A stretch of 13,838 nt of DNA from contig DAOQXO010000067.1 in NCBI GenBank assembly GCA_035342635.1, positions 1 to 13,838 of the forward strand, read 5' to 3'. This stretch comes from CADEFQ01 sp035342635. GTDB taxonomy: Bacteria; Pseudomonadota; Gammaproteobacteria; Steroidobacterales; Steroidobacteraceae. Below, in pieces: positions 1 to 6,773 of the stretch (positions within the stretch are counted from its first letter, which is position 1; each line of letters starts with the position of its first letter). The notes below the pieces were generated by a model, which was not told where the DNA came from, made no database searches, and saw only the letters and a program-made list of their open reading frames with translations. Position numbers and translations under genes: made by a program.

Positions 1-1
1 C

Positions 2-1522
2 GGCTCTGCGCCGCGCTGGCGGGCGCGCCGTATCGCCGCGCGCCGCTGGGCGGCACCGCTGGCCGCGGCCGCCGGGGCCTCGGTCGCACTGGCCTTCGCG
101 CCCTTCGGCCTCTGGCCGTTCGCGATAATCGGCCCGGCGGTGCTCATCGCGATGTGGGACGGGGCCGCGCCGCGCCGCGCCGCCGTGCTCGGCTTCTGGT
201 TCAACGCCGGTACCTTCGCGGCCGGCACTTACTGGCTCTATATCAGCATCCACGTCTTCGGCGGCGCACCGCTGTGGATCGCGGTACTGCTGATGCTGGG
301 CTTGGTCGCGATCATGGGCCTGTACCACGCCGCGCTGGGGTTTGCGGTCGCACGCTGGCTGCCGGCGCGCGGCGCCTGGCGCTGGCTCGCCGGTCTGCCG
401 GCCGCGTGGTTGCTGGTCGAGTGGCTGCGCGGCTGGCTGTTCTCCGGCTTCTCTTGGCTGTCGCTCGGCTATGCGCAGACCGATACCTGGCTCGCGCGTC
501 TCGCGCCGGTCGGCGGCGTCTACGCCGTGTCGGCGGCCACGCTCGTCTCGGCGGGTGCGCTCGTGATGCTCGCGCGCGCCCGCGGCGTGCGCCCGCGCGG
601 CCTCGCCGTGGCGGCGCTCGTGCTGCCATGGCTGCTCGCGCTCGCGCTGGATCGCGACTGGACGCGCCCGAGCGGCGCGCCGGTGCGCGTCGCGGTGCTG
701 CAGGGCGCGATCCCGCAGGACATGAAGTGGCTCGAGGACAACCTCGATACGACGCTCGAGCTGTACGCGCAGCTCACGCGCGAGGCGATCGGCGATCCGC
801 TCATCGTCATGCCGGAGTCGGCGCTGCCCGACCTCGTCAACAACCTGCTGCCCTTCCTCGGAACCCTCTATGAGGAGGCGAGCGCGCGGGGTTCGTCGCT
901 GGTGCTCGGCGTGGTACGCGCCGGCGACGAGCGCGACCAGTACTTCAACTCGGTCGTGTCGCTCAGTGGCGAAGGCGTCGGCTGGTACGACAAGCACCAT
1001 CTGGTGCCGTTCGCGGAATTCTTTCCGGTGCCGCAGTTCGTGCGCAGCTGGCTGCGCCTGATGAGCCTGCCGTATTCGGATTTCACGCGCGGCCCGGCCG
1101 TGCAGCCGCCGCTGCGCGCCGCGGGGCTGTCGCTCGCGGCCGGCATCTGCTACGAGGACGCTTACGGCAGCACGCTCGCGCGATCGCTCGCGCAGGCCGA
1201 CACGCTCGTCAACGTGACCAACGACGCGTGGTTCGGGCGCTCGTCCGCGCGCTTCCAGCACTTCCAGATCGCGCGCATGCGCGCGATCGAGTCCGGGCGC
1301 TATCTCATCCGCGCCGCGAACGATGGCATCACCGCCGTCATCGGTCCGCGCGGGGCCGTGGTGGCGCAGGCGCCCGAGTACACTGCCACAGTGCTGCGCG
1401 CCAGCGTCACGCCGCACGGCGGCCTGCCGCCCTACGCGCGGGTGGGCAATTTCGCCATCGTCCTGCTCGCGGCCGCCGCGCTCGCGGCCGCGCTGCTTGC
1501 CGGTAAGGGGTCCCAGGCATGA
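2..1522 (+). CDS. lnt: Apolipoprotein N-acyltransferase (5' end outside window)
   Basis: Inner-membrane enzyme that adds the third acyl chain to the N-terminal cysteine of lipoproteins, the last maturation step before Lol sorting. The frame stays open to the left edge, and the residues before the first possible in-window start (GTG at 140) already read like Lnt, with the motif AFAPFGLWP near 92-118. The gene therefore starts upstream. About 506 residues lie in the window against roughly 510 for E. coli Lnt, so only a few are missing. The first third is hydrophobic with several membrane segments. A nitrilase-type domain follows with the expected triad: Glu in MPES (815-817), Lys in WYDKHH (992-994) and Cys in GICYED (1148-1150), then NVTNDAWFG. 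A last membrane segment closes the protein. The stop overlaps an ATG at 1519. Identification is firm. Confidence 0.96.
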   Translation, partial: GSAPRWRARRIAARRWAAPLAAAAGASVALAFAPFGLWPFAIIGPAVLIAMWDGAAPRRAAVLGFWFNAGTFAAGTYWLYISIHVFGGAPLWIAVLLMLGLVAIMGLYHAALGFAVARWLPARGAWRWLAGLPAAWLLVEWLRGWLFSGFSWLSLGYAQTDTWLARLAPVGGVYAVSAATLVSAGALVMLARARGVRPRGLAVAALVLPWLLALALDRDWTRPSGAPVRVAVLQGAIPQDMKWLEDNLDTTLELYAQLTREAIGDPLIVMPESALPDLVNNLLPFLGTLYEEASARGSSLVLGVVRAGDERDQYFNSVVSLSGEGVGWYDKHHLVPFAEFFPVPQFVRSWLRLMSLPYSDFTRGPAVQPPLRAAGLSLAAGICYEDAYGSTLARSLAQADTLVNVTNDAWFGRSSARFQHFQIARMRAIESGRYLIRAANDGITAVIGPRGAVVAQAPEYTATVLRASVTPHGGLPPYARVGNFAIVLLAAAALAAALLAGKGSQA

Positions 1523-1524
1523 AC

Positions 1525-1553
1525 GGAACTGAAACGGTGCTCCGAAGGTCTAC
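1525..1553 (+). promoter_or_regulatory. Sigma-E/AlgU-like promoter upstream of the DegP-type gene
   Basis: GGAACTG (1525-1531) is followed after 16 bases by GTCTAC (1548-1553). The known sigma-E/AlgU consensus is GGAACTT, then about 16 bases, then GTCTAA or TCTGA, so the key positions GAAC and TCTA match with correct spacing. Transcription would begin near 1560, about 28 bases before the ATG at 1588. The stretch is also less GC-rich than flanking coding DNA. degP and mucD are classic members of this regulon. Matches are by eye only. Confidence 0.6.
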
Positions 1554-1587
1554 CTTCCTCGTCACCACCATATCGGACATTCAACGA

Positions 1588-3075
1588 ATGGCATCACAGC
1601 CCCTTGCCCGGCGGATTGCCGCCGTGGCCCTTTTGAGCGGCGCGCTCGCCGCCTGTTCGCCCCAGTCATCGACCGCGGCATCGGCCGCGCAGTCCGCGTC
1701 GGGCGCACCCGCGAGCGTGGCGGCCGCCCCGCCGGCCGAGCGCACCGCGCCGCTCGTGCAGGGACTGCCGGACTTTGCGCCGCTGGTCGAGGCGTACGGC
1801 CCGGCCGTCGTCAACGTGAGCGTGGTGAGCCGGCGCGAGTCGCGCGGCGGCTTCCAGGGTCCGCCGGGCATGTCGCCCGACGATCCGTTCTACGAGTTTT
1901 TCCGCCGCTTCGGCATTCCGACGCCGCGCGGTGAGCTGCCGCCCGCCCGCGGCGAGGGCTCAGGCTTCATCGTCTCGCCGGACGGTTACATCCTCACCAA
2001 CGCCCATGTGGTCGATGGCGCGAGCGAGGTGACCGTCCGCCTGACCGATCGCCGCGAGTTCACGGCCAAGGTGATCGGCAGCGACAAGCGCACCGACATC
2101 GCCGTGCTCAAGATTGAGGCGGACGGGCTGCCGACCGTCAAGATCGGCGACCCGAGCCGGCTGCGCGCCGGCGAATGGGTGATTGCGATCGGCTCGCCGT
2201 TCGGATTCGAGAACAGCGTGACCGCGGGCATCGTCAGCGGCGTGTCGCGTTCGCTGCCGTCCGACAACTACGTGCCATTCATCCAGACCGACGCGGCCGT
2301 GAATCCGGGCAACTCGGGCGGCCCGCTGTTCAATCTCGCCGGCGAGGTCGTCGGCATCAATTCGCAGATCTACAGCCGCACCGGCGGCTACATGGGCGTG
2401 TCGTTCGCGATCCCGATCGACGTGGCGACCAGCGTGCGCGACCAGTTGATCAGCACCGGGCGCGTGAGCCGCGGTCGCATTGGTGTCACGGTGCAGGAAG
2501 TGAACGCGCAGTTCGCCGAGTCCTTCGGCCTCGACCGGCCGCGCGGTGCGCTGGTCGGTTCGGTGGAGGCGGGCGGCCCGGGCGACAAGGGCGGGCTCAA
2601 GCCCGGCGACGTGATCCTCGCGGTCGACGGCACGCCGATCGAGCGCTCGGCGCAGCTGCCCGGCGTCATCGCGAGCATCAAGCCCGGCAGCGAGGCGAAG
2701 CTCGAGGTGTGGCGCGACAAGCGCAGCCGCAAGCTCACGGTGAAAGTGGCCGAGCTCGACGAGCCGGTGCAGCGGGTCTCGATGGGCGATGCCGATCCAA
2801 CCGACAACTACTCGAAGCTCGGGCTCGCGGTACGCGCCCTCGACGCGCGCGAGAAGGCGATGACCGGCGGCAGCGGTTCGCTGGTGATCGAGGGCGTGGA
2901 GGGGCCGGCCGCCTTCGCCGGCCTGCAGCGCGGCGACATTATCCTTGGCGTGAACGGCCAGTCGGTCGACTCGGTGAGCGAACTGCAGGCCGCGGTGCGC
3001 AAGGCCGGCAAGGCCGTGGCGCTGCGCATCCAGCGGGGCGAAACCGAGATCTTCGTACCGGTGCGGGTCGAGTAG
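1588..3075 (+). CDS. degP: DegP/DegQ/MucD-type periplasmic serine protease, predicted lipoprotein
   Basis: HtrA-family protease/chaperone that clears misfolded envelope proteins. From ATG 1588 it is 495 residues. It has a signal peptide with lipobox LAAC (Cys23, +2 Ser), an Ala/Ser/Pro-rich linker to about residue 55, and a trypsin-like domain with His140 (NAHVV), Asp170 (TDIAV) and Ser243 (GNSGGP). Two PDZ domains follow, with the ligand loops GRIGV and LGLAV. The segment DDPFYEFFRRFG resembles the LA loop of DegP/MucD. An alternative in-frame ATG at 1519 overlaps the lnt stop and has an AAGGGG site before it, but it would put 23 polar residues before the signal peptide and would translate through the promoter-like site. 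I therefore prefer 1588. Position +2 Ser suggests the outer membrane under the usual Lol rule. DegP, DegQ and MucD cannot be separated by eye. Family certain; symbol and lipid anchor less so. Confidence 0.9.
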   Translation: MASQPLARRIAAVALLSGALAACSPQSSTAASAAQSASGAPASVAAAPPAERTAPLVQGLPDFAPLVEAYGPAVVNVSVVSRRESRGGFQGPPGMSPDDPFYEFFRRFGIPTPRGELPPARGEGSGFIVSPDGYILTNAHVVDGASEVTVRLTDRREFTAKVIGSDKRTDIAVLKIEADGLPTVKIGDPSRLRAGEWVIAIGSPFGFENSVTAGIVSGVSRSLPSDNYVPFIQTDAAVNPGNSGGPLFNLAGEVVGINSQIYSRTGGYMGVSFAIPIDVATSVRDQLISTGRVSRGRIGVTVQEVNAQFAESFGLDRPRGALVGSVEAGGPGDKGGLKPGDVILAVDGTPIERSAQLPGVIASIKPGSEAKLEVWRDKRSRKLTVKVAELDEPVQRVSMGDADPTDNYSKLGLAVRALDAREKAMTGGSGSLVIEGVEGPAAFAGLQRGDIILGVNGQSVDSVSELQAAVRKAGKAVALRIQRGETEIFVPVRVE

Positions 3076-3094
3076 GCGGCGGCGCGGCCGCCGC
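3076..3094 (+). terminator. GC-rich hairpin directly after the protease stop
   Basis: An exact 8-base inverted repeat, GCGGCGGC (3076-3083) and GCCGCCGC (3087-3094), with a 3-base loop starts at the base after the stop codon. No T-run follows, so it does not meet the definition of an intrinsic terminator. It could slow RNA polymerase or stabilise the 3' end. GC-rich DNA produces such hairpins by chance. Confidence 0.3.
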
Positions 3095-3129
3095 GGGAAC
3101 CGCCGCGCGCAGCCGGCCGCGGTCGCGCG

Positions 3130-3138
3130 TGCTATCCT
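3130..3138 (+). promoter_or_regulatory. Possible extended -10 promoter for leuS
   Basis: TGCTATCCT (3130-3138) fits an extended -10 element, TGnTATnnT. It ends 10 bases before the leuS ATG, and I see no TTGACA-like -35. A start of transcription here would give a leader of only a few bases or none, which agrees with the lack of a clear ribosome binding site before leuS. A near-identical TGCTATGCT occurs before rsfS (12281-12289). Confidence 0.4.
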
Positions 3139-3148
3139 GCCCGTTCCG

Positions 3149-5746
3149 ATGGACGAACGTTACGATCCGGCTCGCGTCGAGCGCGCCGCGCAGGACTATT
3201 GGAACTCGCGGCGGGTGTTCGCGGCGCGCGAAGGCGCCCGCGGCGAGAAGTACTACTGCCTGTCGATGTTCCCGTACCCGTCGGGGCGGCTGCACATGGG
3301 CCATGTGCGCAACTACACGATCGGCGACGTGCTGGCGCGCTTCATGTACATGCGCGGCCGCAATGTCCTGCAGCCCATGGGCTGGGATGCGTTCGGCCTG
3401 CCGGCCGAAAACGCCGCGATGGCGAACGGCGTGCCGCCGGCGAAATGGACCCGCGAGAACATCGCGTACATGAAGCGCCAGCTCCAGTCGCTCGGTTTCG
3501 CGATCGACTGGGAGCGCGAGGTCGCGACCTGCGATCCGGCTTACTACCGCTGGAACCAGTGGCTGTTCCTGCGGATGCTCGAGAAGGGCATCGCCTACAA
3601 GAAGACGGGTGTCGTCAACTGGGATCCGGTCGACCAGACCGTGCTCGCGAACGAGCAGGTCATCGACGGGCGCGGCTGGCGCACGGGCGCGCCGATCGAG
3701 AAGCGCGAGATCCCGATGTACTACCTCAACATCACGGCCTACGCCGATGAGTTGCTCGGCGCGCTCGATGGCCTCGACGGCTGGCCCGATCGCGTGAGGA
3801 CGATGCAGGCCAACTGGATCGGCAAGAGCGTGGGCTGCGAGATCGCATTCCCGTATGCCGACGACACGAGCGCGCTGATGGGCAGTGCCGGCGCGCTCAA
3901 GGTGTTCACGACCCGCGCCGACACGTTGTTCGGCGCGACCTTCATGGCGATCGCCGCCGAGCACCCGATCGCGCTCGCGGCGGCCGGGCGCGATGCGAAG
4001 CTCGCTGCGTTCGTCGACGAATGCCGTCGCGGCAGCACCATGGAAGCCGACGTCGCCACCCAGGAAAAGAAGGGCCTGCCGACCGGCCTGCACGTATGTC
4101 ACCCGTTCACCGGCGAGCGCGTCGGTATCTGGATCGCGAACTATGTGCTGATGGGTTATGGCGAGGGCGCCGTCATGGGCGTACCGGCGCACGACGAGCG
4201 CGACTTCGAGTTCGCCGGCCGGCACGGCATTCCGGTGGTCACGGTCGTGAGGTCGACGCGCGGCGCCTACGACGAGGTCGTCGCGCCGTGGATCGATGCC
4301 TACGGCGAGCCGGGCATCACGGTCGCTTCCGGCGAATTCACCGGGCTCGAGTCCGATGCCGCGGTCGATGCGATCGCGGCAAAACTCGAGGAACGCGGGC
4401 TCGGCGCGAAGCGCGTGCAGTACCGGCTGCGTGACTGGGGCATTTCGCGCCAGCGCTACTGGGGCTGCCCGATTCCGCTGATCCACTGCCCCGCCTGCGG
4501 CGACGTACCGGTGCCCGACGCGGACCTGCCCGTGGTGCTGCCCGAGCACCTGGTGCCGGATGGCAGCGGCAATCCGCTCGCCCGGACGCCGGAGTTCGTC
4601 AATTGCAGCTGCCCGAAGTGCGGTGGGCCGGCCAGGCGCGAGACGGACACGATGGACACGTTCGTCGACTCCTCATGGTATTTCCTGCGCTTCGCCAGCG
4701 CCGGGAACGACCAGGCGATGGTCGATGCGCGTGCCGAGTACTGGCTGCCCGTCGACCAGTACATCGGGGGCATCGAGCACGCGATCCTGCACCTGCTGTA
4801 CTCGCGCTTCTGGACCCGCGTCATGCGCGACCTCGGGCTGGTCAGGATCGACGAGCCGTTCGCCCGCCTGCTGACGCAAGGCATGGTGCTGAACCACATC
4901 TACTACCGCCAGGAGGCCGGCGCGCGCCGCAGCTACTTCAATCCGGCGGACGTCGAGATGCGGGGCGGGCAGGCCGTGCTGCTCGCCGATGGCCAGCCGG
5001 TCGTGCACGATGGCCTCGGCACGATGTCGAAGTCGAAGGGCAATGGCGTCGACCCGCAGCAGCTCGTCGAGGAGTTCGGCGCCGACACCGCGCGTCTTTT
5101 CATGATGTTCACGGCTCCTCCGGAGCAGTCGCTCGAGTGGAGCGACGAGGGCGTGCAGGGCGCATTCCGGTTCATCCGCCGCCTCTGGAAGGCGGTGCAC
5201 GACCTGGTGTCGCAGGGGCCGCTGCCCGACGCCGACTTCGCGGTGCTCACTGCCCCGCAGCGCGCGCTGCGCCGGCTGACCCACCAGACGCTCGCCAAGG
5301 TCACCGACGACATCGGTCGCCGCCATACGTTCAACACGGCGATTGCCGCGGCCATGGAACTGCTGAATGGCGCGACGCGCATCGATACCAGCGAGGCCGC
5401 GGGCCGGGCGGTCGCGCGCGAGGCGCTCGAAGTGATCGTGCTCTCGCTCTCGCCGATCATCCCGCACGTGACGCACGTGCTGTGGCATGCGCTCGGCCAT
5501 GAGCGCGCGCTGATCGAGGAGCCATGGCCCCAGCCCGATCCCGCCGCGCTCGCGCGCGACGAGGTCGAGCTCGTCGTGCAGGTAAACGGCAGGCTGCGCG
5601 GCAGGATCACCGTGGCCGCGGAGGCCTCCGACGAGGTGGTGCGCGCGGCAGCGCTCGCCGAGGAGAATGCGCGCAAGTTCATCAACGATGCGCCCGTGCA
5701 CAAGGTGATCGTCGTGCCCGGCAAGCTCGTCAACATCGTGGTGTAG
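3149..5746 (+). CDS. leuS: Leucyl-tRNA synthetase
   Basis: Class I synthetase that charges tRNA-Leu with leucine in the cytoplasm. The 865 residues compare with 860 in E. coli, so it is full length. Visible parts in order: the HIGH-type motif as HMGH (residues 49-52) after YPSGR; a CP1 editing domain with TTRADTLFG; DWGISRQRYWG; a zinc-binding segment with paired cysteines (HCPACG and CSCPKCG); the KMSKS-loop as TMSKSKGNG (Met626); and an anticodon-binding and C-terminal domain ending in VPGKLVNIVV. The first Lys of KMSKS is replaced by Thr, while the second, more conserved Lys is kept. ATG 3149 gives the usual N-terminus (MDERYDPARVE), although no strong ribosome binding site precedes it. 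lptE follows after 3 bases. Confidence 0.98.
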   Translation: MDERYDPARVERAAQDYWNSRRVFAAREGARGEKYYCLSMFPYPSGRLHMGHVRNYTIGDVLARFMYMRGRNVLQPMGWDAFGLPAENAAMANGVPPAKWTRENIAYMKRQLQSLGFAIDWEREVATCDPAYYRWNQWLFLRMLEKGIAYKKTGVVNWDPVDQTVLANEQVIDGRGWRTGAPIEKREIPMYYLNITAYADELLGALDGLDGWPDRVRTMQANWIGKSVGCEIAFPYADDTSALMGSAGALKVFTTRADTLFGATFMAIAAEHPIALAAAGRDAKLAAFVDECRRGSTMEADVATQEKKGLPTGLHVCHPFTGERVGIWIANYVLMGYGEGAVMGVPAHDERDFEFAGRHGIPVVTVVRSTRGAYDEVVAPWIDAYGEPGITVASGEFTGLESDAAVDAIAAKLEERGLGAKRVQYRLRDWGISRQRYWGCPIPLIHCPACGDVPVPDADLPVVLPEHLVPDGSGNPLARTPEFVNCSCPKCGGPARRETDTMDTFVDSSWYFLRFASAGNDQAMVDARAEYWLPVDQYIGGIEHAILHLLYSRFWTRVMRDLGLVRIDEPFARLLTQGMVLNHIYYRQEAGARRSYFNPADVEMRGGQAVLLADGQPVVHDGLGTMSKSKGNGVDPQQLVEEFGADTARLFMMFTAPPEQSLEWSDEGVQGAFRFIRRLWKAVHDLVSQGPLPDADFAVLTAPQRALRRLTHQTLAKVTDDIGRRHTFNTAIAAAMELLNGATRIDTSEAAGRAVAREALEVIVLSLSPIIPHVTHVLWHALGHERALIEEPWPQPDPAALARDEVELVVQVNGRLRGRITVAAEASDEVVRAAALAEENARKFINDAPVHKVIVVPGKLVNIVV

Positions 5747-5749
5747 GCG

Positions 5750-6241
5750 GTGCGACGTGCCATCGCGGTGGTCTCGGTCGCGCTCGCCGCAGCGGCGTTG
5801 TCGACCGCGTGCGGCCTGCGGCTGCAGGGGCGCGAGGCGACGCCCCAGGCCTTCGCGAGCGCGCACGTCGAGGCCCCGGACCAGCAGAGCGATTTCGTGC
5901 AGGCGCTCACGCGCTCGCTGATGGCGAGCGGCGTGCGCGTCGAGCGCGACGCGGCGCGTGCCGAAGCGGTGATCCGCATCTCGCGCGACCAGGTGCGCGA
6001 GCATGTGCTGTCGGTCTCGGCACGCAACATCCCGCGCGAATACGAGCTGACCTACGGGGTCGAGTTCAGCGTGCGCAGGGGCGAAGAAGAGCTGCTCGCG
6101 CCGCAGGTCGCCGAACTCACGCGTGACTTCACGTTCGATGAAACGATCCTGCTCGCCAAGGAGCGCGAGCAGCGCATGCTCGAGGAAGCGCTGGCCCGCG
6201 ATCTGGCGGCGATCGTGATGCGCCAGCTCGCCGCGCTCTGA
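5750..6241 (+). CDS. lptE: LPS-assembly lipoprotein LptE
   Basis: Outer-membrane lipoprotein that plugs and assembles the LptD barrel, which inserts lipopolysaccharide in the outer leaflet. At 163 residues it is near the usual size. The GTG start at 5750 gives a short basic head, a hydrophobic stretch and lipobox LSTAC with Cys21. The mature protein begins CGLRLQG, typical of the family (CGF/L-x-L-x-G). The rest is mixed strand and helix ending in a Glu/Arg/Ala-rich helix, also typical. It starts 3 bases after leuS, an order common in Gammaproteobacteria, so translation is probably coupled. Assignment rests on lipobox, size and synteny, because LptE sequences diverge strongly. Confidence 0.92.
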   Translation: MRRAIAVVSVALAAAALSTACGLRLQGREATPQAFASAHVEAPDQQSDFVQALTRSLMASGVRVERDAARAEAVIRISRDQVREHVLSVSARNIPREYELTYGVEFSVRRGEEELLAPQVAELTRDFTFDETILLAKEREQRMLEEALARDLAAIVMRQLAAL

Positions 6242-6245
6242 GCCG

Positions 6246-6773
6246 GTGCCCGTCTCCGCCGCGGTACTGCGCGTCAACGGCACCGACCGGGTCGCGCTCG
6301 GTCTGCTGCTCGCGCGTTTCGGCATGGACCTGCGCCTCGTCGCCCACGGCGAGGTCATCCCGGGCTCCTACTGGGGCGAGAGCGAAGCCGGACTGATCGG
6401 CGATCGCCTGTACGCGCGCCTCGATACCCCGCTGCATTCGGTGCTGCACGAGGCCGCCCACTATGTCTGCATGACGCCGGAGCGGCGCACGGGCCTCGAT
6501 CGCGACGCCGGTGGCGACGACGCCGAGGAATGCGCCGTGTGCTACCTGCAGGTGCTGCTCGCCGATGCGCTGCCCGGCGTCGGCCGGGAGCGGCTCTGCG
6601 ACGACATGGATGCCTGGGGCTACAGCTTTCGCGAAGGCCCGACGCGCGCCTGGCTCGCGGGTGACGCGCGCGATGCGCGCGAATGGCTGCTGGCCCGCGA
6701 CCTGATCGATCGGGATGACCGGCCGACCTGGCGGCTGCGCTTCAGCGATCCGCGAAGCGGTCCGTCGCCCTGA
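6246..6773 (+). CDS. Uncharacterised protein with HExxH motif (possible zinc peptidase-like)
   Basis: I do not recognise a named family. The protein has 175 residues from the GTG at 6246, four bases after the lptE stop, and has no signal peptide or membrane segment, so it should be cytoplasmic. It contains HEAAH (residues 68-72) in the context LHSVLHEAAHYVCM, and a paired Glu at 94-95 in a helix-like stretch (DAEECAVCYLQ). HExxH plus a downstream Glu is the zinc-ligand layout of gluzincin peptidases, so a metal-binding or peptidase role is possible, but this is inference. Conserved-looking blocks include IPGSYWG and DDMDAWGYSF. An alternative ATG at 6324 would remove residues that look part of the fold (VALGLLLARFG). 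The last 32 bases overlap the convergent peptidase gene. Confidence 0.8.
   Translation: MPVSAAVLRVNGTDRVALGLLLARFGMDLRLVAHGEVIPGSYWGESEAGLIGDRLYARLDTPLHSVLHEAAHYVCMTPERRTGLDRDAGGDDAEECAVCYLQVLLADALPGVGRERLCDDMDAWGYSFREGPTRAWLAGDARDAREWLLARDLIDRDDRPTWRLRFSDPRSGPSP

Noticed and set aside
140..1522. Starting lnt at the GTG at 140
   Set aside because: The same frame upstream to base 2 encodes the conserved AFAPFGLWP segment of Lnt, so the gene begins before the window.
1519..1587. N-terminal 23-residue extension of the protease from the ATG overlapping the lnt stop
   Set aside because: It would place polar residues before an otherwise ideal lipoprotein signal peptide and would cover the sigma-E-like promoter. 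It is not fully excluded, because AAGGGG precedes it.
2939..4549. Long minus-strand open frame of over 500 codons opposite leuS
   Set aside because: It is the antisense shadow of leuS caused by high GC at third positions. The product is Arg/Ala/His-rich without family motifs, while the plus strand encodes a complete LeuS.
4673..6358. Long minus-strand open frame opposite leuS and lptE
   Set aside because: Antisense shadow spanning two firmly identified genes, with low-complexity composition and no recognisable domain.
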